A stretch of 64,000 bases of DNA from Persephonella sp964519345 (GCA_964519345.1 CAZFKX010000026.1:90436-154435); one strand, 5' to 3'; positions 25,162 through 34,476 are shown, counted from the stretch's first letter. The notes: a model not told the origin generated them from the letters alone. Made by a program: numbers and translations.

Positions 25162-27053
25162 AGAGAAGCAGAAAACATCTTCTCAATCTTTCTTACATGT
25201 TTATCTTTATCTTTATAATCTTAGGAAGCTCATACATTTTGATTCCTAAGTTTGGGAAGGTAATTGAAGAGAGCATTATTAATGATGCTGTGATTCCTGG
25301 CATATCGCAACCATTGGAAAACCTTAAAAAAGCCATACTATTTAAAGCATCAGGACAGGATATAAAATACCTTTTCCAGACCCCTTCCGCAAGAAGGGAG
25401 ATAGAAAAAATGTTTTCACTTTTTCTGACACCAGATGTTAAATATGCATACATTTTATACAGGGATAAAGATGGAAAGCTAAGGTATCTTCTTGATATAT
25501 CTTTTGAGGACAGGGGTAGATACTGGCAGAAATTTGATATATTCAATCCAGAATGGTACAAGGTCTTCGAAACAAAGAAAGATCTTATAATAAAGCAGGA
25601 ACTAATAGATTTTCTCTGGATAACGTATATAAAACCAATAGTACAGAACAACAAAGTAAAGGGTCTAATTGTCCTTGATTTCTCAATTGAAAAACTTCAT
25701 GAGATAAAAAAGATAGTAAAAAAAATTCAGAACGCCCTACTTGTTGGAATATCATTCGTACTTGTTTCTTTTATAGTATCTATTTACCAGTTTTTTAGAT
25801 ATGAAAAAAAGCTGAAAAAGATGTATTACGATCCTTTAACAGGTGCATACAATAGGCTCTTCCTTTACGAAAATTCTGATCTATTCAAATTTTACCCATT
25901 CACGGTATTTGTAATAGATATTGATCATTTTAAGAAGATCAACGATACATACGGACATGAAATAGGAGATCTTGTTTTAAAAGAGTTAACAAGAAGAATA
26001 AACAGTTGTATAAGAGATAATGACATACTTATAAGATATGGAGGCGAGGAATTTTTACTTCTTATAAGATCAAATCCTGTATCCCCTGAGTATAAGAAAA
26101 ATATACTTAATCTTGCTAAAAGAATAAAGAACGAGATAGAGTTTTATCCTTTTGATATTGAAAATATAAAACTTAAGGTAACAGTATCTATTGGAATAAA
26201 CTTCTACGAACATGAAAAATCTATAGAAGAAGCTATAAAACATGCAGATATAGCGTTATACAGTGCAAAACAGAAAGGAAGAAACAGGATAGAGATATAT
26301 AATGTTGCTCTTAAAGTCAGTGAGAAGAATATAAATGTTATAAAAGAAGCCGTAGAGGAAAATAGAATAATATGTCACTATCAGCCCATTATAGACCTAA
26401 GCACAATAACAGCGGTAAAATTTGAATCGCTTGTGAGAATAATTACAAAAGAAGGTGAAATTTTATATCCAAACGAGTTTATACCCCCAATAAAAAGAAC
26501 ATACATTTATGTTGATATAACCAAAAAGATAATAGAGTTTAATAAGAATATCCTCCAGAAATACAGAGATGTTGAGATAAGTATAAATCTCTCAGCTATG
26601 GATATATACAATGAAGATATAATAAAACTCTTTTCTGATATATTTGAGAGAGATGAGGCAAACAGATTAACAATAGAAATACTGGAATCAGAAGAAATTG
26701 AAAATTATGAAGTTTTTAAAAACCAGTTGAGTAAACTTCAGTTTATAGGATGTAAAATAGCTATAGATGATTTTGGTGCAGGTTACTCTAATTTCAGTCA
26801 TATTATAGAGCTGAACCCAGATTATCTCAAAATAGACGGAAGCCTTATACAGAAAATCGATGTTGATAACAAGGCATACTCTATTGTCAAAGCAATAAAA
26901 CATTTTGCAGATGATCTTAATATAAAGGTTGTAGCTGAGTATATAAACAATAGAGAGATACTTGAAAAAATACTCAACACAGGAATATGTTATGGGCAGG
27001 GATACTATTTACAGCCACCAATTCCACCAGAAGATCTTAAAAAATTCATCTGA
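25155..27053 (+). CDS. Membrane sensor GGDEF-EAL protein (c-di-GMP turnover)
   Basis: 632 residues. Helices at about 12-30 and 193-213 flank a periplasmic sensor domain. The GGDEF domain has DIDHFKKINDTYGHEIGD and active-site GGEEF (296-300), with an inhibitory-site RDND (287-290) exactly five residues before it. The EAL domain begins KFESLVR (E424) and keeps SINLSAMD, EILESEE, AIDDFGAGYSNF, YLKIDG, VVAEY and GQGYYLQPP, so phosphodiesterase residues are also present. Both activities look intact; the sensor should choose between them. It abuts the convergent M16 gene without any gap. Confidence 0.93.
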   Translation: MVERSRKHLLNLSYMFIFIFIILGSSYILIPKFGKVIEESIINDAVIPGISQPLENLKKAILFKASGQDIKYLFQTPSARREIEKMFSLFLTPDVKYAYILYRDKDGKLRYLLDISFEDRGRYWQKFDIFNPEWYKVFETKKDLIIKQELIDFLWITYIKPIVQNNKVKGLIVLDFSIEKLHEIKKIVKKIQNALLVGISFVLVSFIVSIYQFFRYEKKLKKMYYDPLTGAYNRLFLYENSDLFKFYPFTVFVIDIDHFKKINDTYGHEIGDLVLKELTRRINSCIRDNDILIRYGGEEFLLLIRSNPVSPEYKKNILNLAKRIKNEIEFYPFDIENIKLKVTVSIGINFYEHEKSIEEAIKHADIALYSAKQKGRNRIEIYNVALKVSEKNINVIKEAVEENRIICHYQPIIDLSTITAVKFESLVRIITKEGEILYPNEFIPPIKRTYIYVDITKKIIEFNKNILQKYRDVEISINLSAMDIYNEDIIKLFSDIFERDEANRLTIEILESEEIENYEVFKNQLSKLQFIGCKIAIDDFGAGYSNFSHIIELNPDYLKIDGSLIQKIDVDNKAYSIVKAIKHFADDLNIKVVAEYINNREILEKILNTGICYGQGYYLQPPIPPEDLKKFI

Positions 27054-28361
27054 TTATTCAGGCAAAAGCTGGACTTCCGTATAGTTATCCTTTTTAAGAT
27101 ATTTTCTTAAAAATTTATCAATATCGTCCTTAGTAACCTTTTCTATCCTTTCTGTAAAGTCAATATCATAGTATATATCCCCAACAACTGAAGCTGCATA
27201 ACCTAAAGATTCAGCATCATGGGTAACTTCTTCCCTTGCGAAGATCTCCCTATTTATTATCTTTCTCTTTGCATCTTCAACAGCAGATTTATCAACACCA
27301 CCCTCCCTATACTTATCTAATAAACTGAATATCTTTTCCTTAACCTTTTTAACCTTATCTGGAGAGGTCACAAAGTAAAAAAGAAACTGACTCGTCCCTC
27401 TATGTGCCAGATACCCGCCGTAAATTGCCTGAACAAGACCTTTCTCCTTCAGTTCCTGATAAAGAACTGAAGTTCTTCCTCCAACAAGAATCTCCTCAAG
27501 AACGGAAGCTGCAAAATTTTCTTCACTTCCTACAGGAGGAGCATGCCAGCCTATAGCAACATAAGCCCTTGTTATCTGATCTTTTTTTATTATCTTTTTT
27601 CTCACTTTTTTTTGAGGTTTTTCAAGGGGAACAGATGGGGGTGTATAATTTTTTCCTCTAACTGAACCAAATGTCTGCCTGATCTTGTTAATTACCCTAA
27701 CCTTATCAATATTACCAACCACAACTATATAACTATTTGATGGAACATAATGTGAATTAAAATAATCCAAAACAAGCTCCCTATTAAAATTTTCTATGGT
27801 TTCCCTATATCCTATTACAGGATGCTTATAATTGCTTATCTTATAAGCAAGCTTATTAAATGTATCCCAGAGAAGATTTTTCGGGTTATCCAGATGTCTG
27901 TTTAGTTCTTCCAAAACTATAGGCTTCTCCTTTTCTATCATATTTTCAGATAGAAGAGGAGCGGTTGTCATATAGTAAAGATACTTAATCCCTTCTTCCC
28001 AGAAAGGTGATGCTATCTCTATATGGTAATATGTAAAATCATAACTTGTTGCAGCATTTATATTTCCACCTTTCTTCTCTATTTCCGATTCGATCTCGCC
28101 CGGCTTAGTATATTTAGTTCCGTTAAACAGCATATGCTCAAGAAAGTGTGAAAGGCCTCTTTCTCTATCTTTCTCAAATACAGAACCCACACCAAACCAT
28201 ACCTGAACTGCTACAGCTTTCGTATCTTCCCTTTCTTTAATAATTACCGTTGTTCCATTTTCAAGCTTCTCTATATACACACCATCCTTTTCAATAAATG
28301 TCCCTGCTAAGGCGGTATAAATCATAATACACCCCACTAAAACTATATATTTAATCCTCAT
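27054..28361 (-). CDS. M16-family zinc metallopeptidase (exported)
   Basis: 435 residues. An N-terminal export signal (about 1-20) is followed by the inverted zinc motif HFLEH (H72, E75, H76) inside GLSHFLEHMLFNGTKY and a distal Glu in the EKPIVLEELNR helix. The second half is the inactive-like M16 C domain with RAYVAIGWHAPP. Such proteins cleave peptides in the periplasm, often as pairs; only one subunit is present here. An LVGC at residues 8-11 resembles a lipobox but lies too close to the N-terminus to be sure. Its 5' end overlaps the Mrr-like gene by four bases. Confidence 0.9.
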   Translation of the reverse strand: MRIKYIVLVGCIMIYTALAGTFIEKDGVYIEKLENGTTVIIKEREDTKAVAVQVWFGVGSVFEKDRERGLSHFLEHMLFNGTKYTKPGEIESEIEKKGGNINAATSYDFTYYHIEIASPFWEEGIKYLYYMTTAPLLSENMIEKEKPIVLEELNRHLDNPKNLLWDTFNKLAYKISNYKHPVIGYRETIENFNRELVLDYFNSHYVPSNSYIVVVGNIDKVRVINKIRQTFGSVRGKNYTPPSVPLEKPQKKVRKKIIKKDQITRAYVAIGWHAPPVGSEENFAASVLEEILVGGRTSVLYQELKEKGLVQAIYGGYLAHRGTSQFLFYFVTSPDKVKKVKEKIFSLLDKYREGGVDKSAVEDAKRKIINREIFAREEVTHDAESLGYAASVVGDIYYDIDFTERIEKVTKDDIDKFLRKYLKKDNYTEVQLLPE

Positions 28362-29140
28362 TTCTGCCTCTTTTCTTTTGCTTCTCTTATTTTTTCATCT
28401 ACCTCTTTTATCCAGAGATCTCTTCTTATAACCTCGTCCTGAGTTTCCTTATAAAGAAGCTCATAGTTGTGAAATTTTGTTCTGTTCTCATCATAATCTT
28501 CAACCAATCTGTAAGATGGAAAAAATCTAACAAGCTGATTAAACTCAAATAGATTTATATCATATTTAAATATGATCTCTTCAATCTCATCATCAAGAAA
28601 TCTGTTTGTTAGAAGCCATACTCCATCACAGCCATACTTCTCTTTTCCTTTTACAAGATCTTTAATATACTTTTCATCAAGTTTTTTTCTCTGTGTATAA
28701 TCCAAAAAATCAATACATATTTTTCTATTATCTGCTAATTCAACAATAATATCAATATTATAATCCTTGTAAATAGGTGTATCGTAAACTCTAAATCCAA
28801 GAAGCTGAAATATTACTGTGAAGGTTCTCTCAAAATCCGTACCTTTTAAATTTCTGAGAACTTCTTTTTCTTCTTCAGTCCATACATAGTTTGGTATATT
28901 TTTCCTTATTTTTTCAAACTCATTTTCTACTTCCTTCATTTTTTCTTTAAATCTCTCCGCTCTTTCTAAATACATATTTTTTTCCTTTATGTATCTTTCC
29001 CTGGACGACAGGAGATTAGGAATAAGCATCTTTTCTTCCTTATGTTTTTCCTCTCTATATCTAAAATAAGCATACACACACACTATAGAAATAATGATTG
29101 AAAGAATAAGAAAATCCATAAAATGAAGATCAAATATCAT
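28358..29140 (-). CDS. Membrane-anchored Mrr-like protein, catalytic Lys lost
   Basis: 260 residues: one N-terminal membrane helix (about 8-27), a charged coiled coil (about 40-90), then a restriction-endonuclease-like fold. The fold starts GTDFERTFTVIFQLLGF and has NIDIIVEL (the Asp of Mrr-type nucleases) and CDGVWLLTNRF. Where active Mrr proteins have Q/E-x-K-R-Y, this protein has DFLDY, so the catalytic lysine is replaced by leucine. It is probably a non-cleaving sensor or scaffold. Overlaps the macrodomain gene by one base and the peptidase gene by four, so the three form an operon. Confidence 0.65.
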   Translation of the reverse strand: MIFDLHFMDFLILSIIISIVCVYAYFRYREEKHKEEKMLIPNLLSSRERYIKEKNMYLERAERFKEKMKEVENEFEKIRKNIPNYVWTEEEKEVLRNLKGTDFERTFTVIFQLLGFRVYDTPIYKDYNIDIIVELADNRKICIDFLDYTQRKKLDEKYIKDLVKGKEKYGCDGVWLLTNRFLDDEIEEIIFKYDINLFEFNQLVRFFPSYRLVEDYDENRTKFHNYELLYKETQDEVIRRDLWIKEVDEKIREAKEKRQK

Positions 29141-29700
29141 TACTTTACAATCTCTTTAATAGATTCTTTATAAATATGGTATATATGATCTGTAAATAAA
29201 ACAAACCTCACTTCATGAACTATCTTATCCTCCTTCAAGAAATCTAAAACAGTTTTTAAAGCCACCTTTGAAGAATCTTCTAAAGGACATCTATAAGCAC
29301 CTGTACTAATAGAAGGAAATGAAATGCTTTTTATCCCCTTCTTTGAAGCAAGCTTTAAACTGTTGAGATATGCATTTTTGAGCAATCTTAACTTATCTTC
29401 AGTAAGCTTTCCTGAAGAACAGACAGGACCTACGGTATGAATAACATATTTTGCTTTAAGATTACCACCTTTTGTTATAACAGCTTCTCCTGTAGGAAGA
29501 CCATCAGGATACAGACTTTCCCTTATCTTTTTACACTCTTCCAGTATTGTTTTTCCACCTTTTGAGTGTATAGCTCCATCAACCCCTCCTCCTCCCATAA
29601 GAGATGAGTTTGCAGCATTCACAACAGCTTCAGTATCTTCCTCTGTAATATCACCTTTTTTTATTATCAGAATTTTCCCATATATATCTATCTTCTCCAT
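29140..29700 (-). CDS. Macrodomain protein (ADP-ribose binding/deacylase)
   Basis: 186 residues of the YmdB/MacroD type: an early GDITEEDTEAVVNAANSSLM, the GGGGVDGAIH loop that grips the distal ribose, and the phosphate-binding SISTGAYRCP. Relatives hydrolyse O-acetyl-ADP-ribose or remove ADP-ribose from proteins. First gene of a three-gene minus-strand operon with the Mrr-like protein and M16 peptidase. No ADP-ribosyltransferase or sirtuin is nearby. Confidence 0.92.
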   Translation of the reverse strand: MEKIDIYGKILIIKKGDITEEDTEAVVNAANSSLMGGGGVDGAIHSKGGKTILEECKKIRESLYPDGLPTGEAVITKGGNLKAKYVIHTVGPVCSSGKLTEDKLRLLKNAYLNSLKLASKKGIKSISFPSISTGAYRCPLEDSSKVALKTVLDFLKEDKIVHEVRFVLFTDHIYHIYKESIKEIVK

Positions 29701-29726
29701 CCTTATTCACCTATAGAAATTTTGAT

Positions 29727-29738
29727 TTATAATTATAA
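29727..29738. promoter_or_regulatory. Palindromic divergent -10 region
   Basis: A perfect 12-base palindrome, TTATAATTATAA, places a TATAAT on each strand between the macrodomain operon and the EAL-HDOD gene. For the minus strand, TTATTA lies 17 bases upstream; the plus-strand -35 is poor. The two promoters would exclude each other, and the palindrome could also be an operator. Confidence 0.4.
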
Positions 29739-29761
29739 ACAAATAATCAGAGAATAATAAA

Positions 29762-31024
29762 ATGATAGAAGACAAAGACAGCTATGTGTACTTAGGAAGA
29801 CAGCCTATATTAGATAAGAACAAAAAAGTGGTAGCCTATGAGTTACTTTACAGAACCAGTTACGAGGATTTTGCAAGAATCGAGAACAGCAGATCTGCAA
29901 CTTCACGGGTTATAGTAAATATATTCAACAATATAGGTATTCAGAACATAGCAGGAAATAAAGAAGTTTTTATAAATATAAGTGATGAGGTTATAAACTC
30001 CAGTATCTTAGAACTCATAAAACCTGAAAATATAGTTTTAGAAATATTAGAAAACACAGTAGTTGACAACAATACAATAAAGAAACTTTCCTCACTTAAG
30101 AAGAAGGGCTACAAACTTGCTTTAGATGATTTTTTACCTTCACAGGATAATGCAAAGCTGCTGCATATATCAGATTACGTCAAGATAGATCTCATAAATA
30201 CGCCAGATAATTTTACTGAAGAGATAATAAAAGATATAAGATATAAATTTCCCAATATTAGTATTCTTGCTGAAAAGGTTGAAGATTACAGATCTTTTCA
30301 AAAAGCTCTAAAACTCAACTTTGATCTTTTTCAGGGTTTTTTCTTTGCAAAACCTGTTATTATCACACACAAAAGATTCGACCCATTTGAAACAACACTC
30401 TTAGAAATATTAAAAGAATTAAACAGAGATAATGTTGACCTTAAAAAAGTAGAACAGATCATGAAAAAAGATGTGAAGATATGTTTTAACCTTCTAAAAT
30501 TCGTAAACTCAGCCTTTTTTTCTTTCAGAAAAGAAATAAAAACTATAACACACGCCATATCAATGATAGGAATAAATCAGCTTAAAATGTGGATAATCCT
30601 TATGCTTTATGCAGAAGCTAAATGTCCCATAACAGATAATCCATTACTTGATCTTGCTCTTGTAAGAGCAAGGATGATGGAAATAACTGCAAAAAAAATG
30701 AGAAAAGATAAAGATTTTCCCGAGATGGCATATCTGACAGGCATGCTGTCTCTTATAGACGCCCTTTTAGGTCTAAACAAAGAAGAGATACTTAAAGATA
30801 TAAAACTCGATACAAAAATAAAGGAAGCTTTAATAGATGAAAAAAATGATCTTGGAGTTCTACTGAAAACAGCTGAGGCTATAGAAACCAGTTCCTATGA
30901 ACAACTCAAATACCTGTGCAGAAAACTTGGTGTTTCAGTAAAGGATGTTCTACATGCTGAGGGCGAAGGCATCAAGTATGCAGAGGATATAAAAAAGCTA
31001 ATGATGAGAAACTTAAGTTGTTAA
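29762..31024 (+). CDS. EAL-HDOD signalling protein (YuxH-like)
   Basis: 420 residues. The N-terminal 200 form an EAL-like domain with YLGRQPILDKNKKVVAYELL (the ELL variant of this family), LALDDF and a late FQGFFFAKP. The C-terminal half is an HDOD domain (CFNLLKFVNSAFF, ITHAISMIGINQLKMW). In this subfamily the EAL part is often non-catalytic and the protein acts as a regulatory effector, so phosphodiesterase activity is uncertain. No strong ribosome site before ATG 29762. Second c-di-GMP-related protein within 5 kb. Confidence 0.9.
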   Translation: MIEDKDSYVYLGRQPILDKNKKVVAYELLYRTSYEDFARIENSRSATSRVIVNIFNNIGIQNIAGNKEVFINISDEVINSSILELIKPENIVLEILENTVVDNNTIKKLSSLKKKGYKLALDDFLPSQDNAKLLHISDYVKIDLINTPDNFTEEIIKDIRYKFPNISILAEKVEDYRSFQKALKLNFDLFQGFFFAKPVIITHKRFDPFETTLLEILKELNRDNVDLKKVEQIMKKDVKICFNLLKFVNSAFFSFRKEIKTITHAISMIGINQLKMWIILMLYAEAKCPITDNPLLDLALVRARMMEITAKKMRKDKDFPEMAYLTGMLSLIDALLGLNKEEILKDIKLDTKIKEALIDEKNDLGVLLKTAEAIETSSYEQLKYLCRKLGVSVKDVLHAEGEGIKYAEDIKKLMMRNLSC

Positions 31025-31063
31025 TGTTATTATACTTAGATAAAGTAAATAAAGGAGATCTGA

Positions 31064-32149
31064 ATGGGACTTGAGGAAATTTTTAGCTTAGAAGATTTTA
31101 AAGACTCTATACCATTCACAGCTTTAGGTGCAAGAACATGTTACTCGACAGGAGATCTTAATTACCTTCTTAATGATCCAAGAGTCGTATCAACAGAGGA
31201 GAGGGCAAAGTTCTTATCAAAACTTGGAAACTATAAACATTTTTCTGTTTTTGCCCATTCATTTGCATATAAAGACCTTTCAAAGATTCCTGAAGAAATA
31301 ATAAACAGATTTCTCAATGAAAACTTGAGAAAACTTCCCAAAAAAGAAAAAGCAAAAATACTCGCTTTAGAAATATCATCCACAAACTTTAAATCCCACT
31401 ATAATCCTAAATATCCAACTGTAATAGGGGTATCTCTGAGACATTATCTTGAAAAACTTCTTGAAAAAGATCAGAATTTATACTTGGAAACTTTCAAAAA
31501 AATGGCCGAATACGATATACCTATAGAACCTGTTGGATCTGAAGAAAATGTAACATTAATAGGTATTATAAAAGATTATGACGGCTATGCCGTTTTCTTT
31601 ATTGAAGATGTTTCAAGAACAATGACGCATCAGCTTGTAAGACACACTGCATTGAACTATTCCCAAAGAAGTCAGAGATATGTTAAAGAAGATATGAATA
31701 GTCTTATAATTCCTCCTTCTATTGAAAACTCAGATCTAAAATTAGAATCTATTAGTAAAGATTTTCTAAACCTTATTGAGAATATGAGAAATCAGATTCT
31801 AAATCTGGATTTAAAACAAGACTTAAAAGAGGAAATAAAAATTAGAACAGACAGTGTTATAAGATCTTTCCTACAAAAAGGAAAAATAACATTAAAAGAG
31901 CTTTTCATTCTTAACGATCAACTCTCACAGATCGTTTATGATCTTGCCGTTTATAAAGGAAAGATAAAAAGGGAGGATGCAAGATTTATTCTCCCACATG
32001 GAAGGAAAACTACGATTGTAGTTTCAGGAACTTTATACTGGCTAAAAGATTTTATCATAAAAAGAACTGACCCACATGCACAGTGGGAGATAAAAGATAC
32101 AGCATTAAAAATGAAAAAACTGCTTGAAAATCAGGGAATTATATTTTGA
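31064..32149 (+). CDS. thyX: ThyX-family flavin-dependent thymidylate synthase, atypical
   Basis: Expected to methylate dUMP to dTMP with FAD and methylene-THF. At 361 residues it is much longer than common ThyX (about 220-250), with about 100 extra N-terminal residues and a longer tail. The signature appears as RHTALNYSQRSQRY: R193, H194, S200, S203 and R205 match the RHR-x7-S motif of ThyX, but the third position is Thr (T195) instead of Arg. AAAGGAG lies before ATG 31064. No thyA is in the window, so this may be the working enzyme despite the substitution. Confidence 0.8.
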   Translation: MGLEEIFSLEDFKDSIPFTALGARTCYSTGDLNYLLNDPRVVSTEERAKFLSKLGNYKHFSVFAHSFAYKDLSKIPEEIINRFLNENLRKLPKKEKAKILALEISSTNFKSHYNPKYPTVIGVSLRHYLEKLLEKDQNLYLETFKKMAEYDIPIEPVGSEENVTLIGIIKDYDGYAVFFIEDVSRTMTHQLVRHTALNYSQRSQRYVKEDMNSLIIPPSIENSDLKLESISKDFLNLIENMRNQILNLDLKQDLKEEIKIRTDSVIRSFLQKGKITLKELFILNDQLSQIVYDLAVYKGKIKREDARFILPHGRKTTIVVSGTLYWLKDFIIKRTDPHAQWEIKDTALKMKKLLENQGIIF

Positions 32150-32152
32150 AAA

Positions 32153-33739
32153 ATGTTTAGGAAAAATATAAAGCTTATAAAAAGATTTAAAGAAATCAGT
32201 ACAACATTATCAAGGTTTGGATTTTACAATGTTTATGAATATTTTCAGTTACTCTTTGGAATTGAGATAGATGAAACAAAAAGACCAAAAAAACTTAGAG
32301 AGGCTCTGGAAAAACTTGGACCCTCATTCATAAAATTAGGTCAGGTTTTAAGTACAAGACCTGATCTTGTACCACAGGAAGTTATAAAAGAGCTGATCAA
32401 ACTTCAAGACAAAGTTGCTCCCATAGAGTTTGAAACGATAGAGAAAATACTCATAAGAAACTATGGTGAAGATTTAAACAAAATATTCTCATATATAGAT
32501 CCAGAACCATTAGCATCTGCATCAATATCTCAGGTTCATACAGGTTATTTACAAACAGGAGAAAAGGTTGCGATAAAAATAAGAAGACCCGGTCTAAAAG
32601 AACTTATTAATCTCGATTCTGAACTTATGCTTATACTTGTTAAATTTCTTGAAAGACATTCAAAAACAGTAAAAGAGTTAAATCTTTCCGCTCTAATTCA
32701 TCAGTTTAAAAGAACAACTCTTAGAGAAGCTAACCTTTTAATTGAAGCACAAAATATCCAGATCTTCAGAAAAAACTTTGAGGATTATCCCCAATTCTAT
32801 GTACCAAAATGTTATACATCTTTAACTCATGAGGAAATACTTGTTACAGAGTTTATAGAAGGTGTTAAAATCTCGGAAACGGAAGAACTTCTAAAAAAAG
32901 GTTTTTCACTAAAAAAACTATCTGAAGAATTGACAGATGCATATTTTAAAATGGTATTTGTAGATGGTATATACCATGCTGATCCCCATCCTGGAAATAT
33001 ATTTGTTATGGACGACGGAAGAATATGTGCTGTAGATTACGGCATGATATCAAGACTTCCAAAGGAAAAGAAAAGACTTTTTTACGATTATATAATAGCG
33101 GTAACCACACTTGACGTTAATCTTGCAATGCATTTTTATGAAGGTCTGAATATGATCACACCAAAAACAGACATTATGGAATTAGAGCAGGATGTTGAAA
33201 CATTTCTTGAAAAGTACTACAACAAACAGCTTGACGAGATAGACCTTAAGGAAATGGTTCTCGAGATAATAGATATTGTAAGAAATAATCATCTAAGGCT
33301 TCCTATGGAGATATCATATCTCGGGAAAACAGCTATAAATCTTGAAGGAACAGTCAGATCCCTTTATCCTGAGTTTAACCCGACAAAAAGACTCAGAAAA
33401 TTTATTACCCTGTCCACAAAGGATTATATAAAGGAGAAGCTTTCAGAACTTAAAACAGCGACAGAACTTTATTACTATGGAATTTTTAAACTTGAGAACT
33501 TATACAGACTACTTATAAGAGAAAGATTAACATTTAGTATCATATTTAAAGATCTGGAAGAACTTCAGGAGTTTTATAGATTCCAGACGCAAAAGATAGC
33601 CGTTGCTATAATCTTTATAGGTCTTTTAATATCTTCTGGCGTATTTTTTTTAGGAGGAAAAACAGCCTTAGGTGATATAACCCTTATATTTGCTTTCTTA
33701 TTTGGGATTTTCTCAATCTATAAAATATTTAGATTTTAG
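32153..33739 (+). CDS. ubiB: ABC1/UbiB-family atypical kinase
   Basis: 528 residues: the family motif SFIKLGQVLSTRPDLVP (KxGQ) near the N-terminus, an Ala-rich nucleotide loop (EPLASASISQVH), catalytic DPHPGNIF, and VDYG in place of DFG. Two hydrophobic helices at the C-terminus (about 478-525) anchor it in the inner membrane. UbiB assists quinone synthesis as an ATPase or lipid-handling protein; in this organism it could serve demethylmenathioquinone or menaquinone, but no quinone gene is adjacent. It starts three bases after thyX. Confidence 0.9.
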   Translation: MFRKNIKLIKRFKEISTTLSRFGFYNVYEYFQLLFGIEIDETKRPKKLREALEKLGPSFIKLGQVLSTRPDLVPQEVIKELIKLQDKVAPIEFETIEKILIRNYGEDLNKIFSYIDPEPLASASISQVHTGYLQTGEKVAIKIRRPGLKELINLDSELMLILVKFLERHSKTVKELNLSALIHQFKRTTLREANLLIEAQNIQIFRKNFEDYPQFYVPKCYTSLTHEEILVTEFIEGVKISETEELLKKGFSLKKLSEELTDAYFKMVFVDGIYHADPHPGNIFVMDDGRICAVDYGMISRLPKEKKRLFYDYIIAVTTLDVNLAMHFYEGLNMITPKTDIMELEQDVETFLEKYYNKQLDEIDLKEMVLEIIDIVRNNHLRLPMEISYLGKTAINLEGTVRSLYPEFNPTKRLRKFITLSTKDYIKEKLSELKTATELYYYGIFKLENLYRLLIRERLTFSIIFKDLEELQEFYRFQTQKIAVAIIFIGLLISSGVFFLGGKTALGDITLIFAFLFGIFSIYKIFRF

Positions 33740-33748
33740 GAGGTTTTC

Positions 33749-34474
33749 ATGGGATTAAGATCTTTTATAATTCCTGCTGTTGATATTAAGGATGGAAAAG
33801 CAGTAAGATTATATAAAGGAGATCCTAAAGCTGTAACTGTTTATGGCGACGATCCTGTTTTAGTGGCAAAAGAATGGGAAAAAAAAGGTGCAAAACATCT
33901 GCATATTGTGGATTTAGATGGGGCTTTTGAAGGAAAACCTAAAAACATAGAAATAGTAAAAAATATAGTTAAAGCTGTATCAATACCTATTGAATTTGGG
34001 GGCGGGTTGAGAGACTACGCTTCTGTAAAAAGCATTATAAATATAGGTGTAGAAAGAGTTGTGATAGGAAGTCTTGCCTATCAGAATAGACCAGAGTTTG
34101 AAAATATAGTCAGAGCATTTCCAGAAAGAGTTGTTGTAGGGATAGATGCAAAAGATGGAAAAGTTGCTATAAAAGGCTGGTTGGAAAAAACAGAATATAC
34201 TCCCCTTGATTTTGCAAAACTTTTTGATGATATGAAAATATGGGGTTTTTTATACACCGACGTTAACAGGGACGGGGCAATGGTTGGTCCAAATATAGAA
34301 GGAACAAAAAAGCTCGCAGAAAATTTGAATCATCCAGTTATAGCTTCAGGTGGCGTAGGATCTATTGAAGATCTTAAGAGGCTGTACAGCCTGAAAAAAT
34401 ATGGTGTTTACGGTGTTATTGTTGGAAAGGCACTTTACGAAGGGAAAATAAAACTTGATCAGTTGGAGGATTGA
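33749..34474 (+). CDS. hisA: ProFAR (HisA) isomerase
   Basis: Opens the ribose ring of ProFAR in histidine synthesis. A 241-residue half-barrel duplication with FIIPAVDIKDGKAVRL (catalytic Asp in the first strand), IEFGGGLRDY, the second catalytic Asp in FLYTDVNRDGAM, and VIASGGVGS. The length is normal. AGGAGG precedes ATG 33749. It is isolated from other his genes and overlaps the ridA ribosome site. Confidence 0.95.
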   Translation: MGLRSFIIPAVDIKDGKAVRLYKGDPKAVTVYGDDPVLVAKEWEKKGAKHLHIVDLDGAFEGKPKNIEIVKNIVKAVSIPIEFGGGLRDYASVKSIINIGVERVVIGSLAYQNRPEFENIVRAFPERVVVGIDAKDGKVAIKGWLEKTEYTPLDFAKLFDDMKIWGFLYTDVNRDGAMVGPNIEGTKKLAENLNHPVIASGGVGSIEDLKRLYSLKKYGVYGVIVGKALYEGKIKLDQLED

Positions 34475-34476
34475 TA

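Noticed and set aside
29727..29741. True PerR box
   Set aside because: The left arm TTATAAT matches but the right arm does not follow the 7-1-7 plan; better explained as two -10 boxes.
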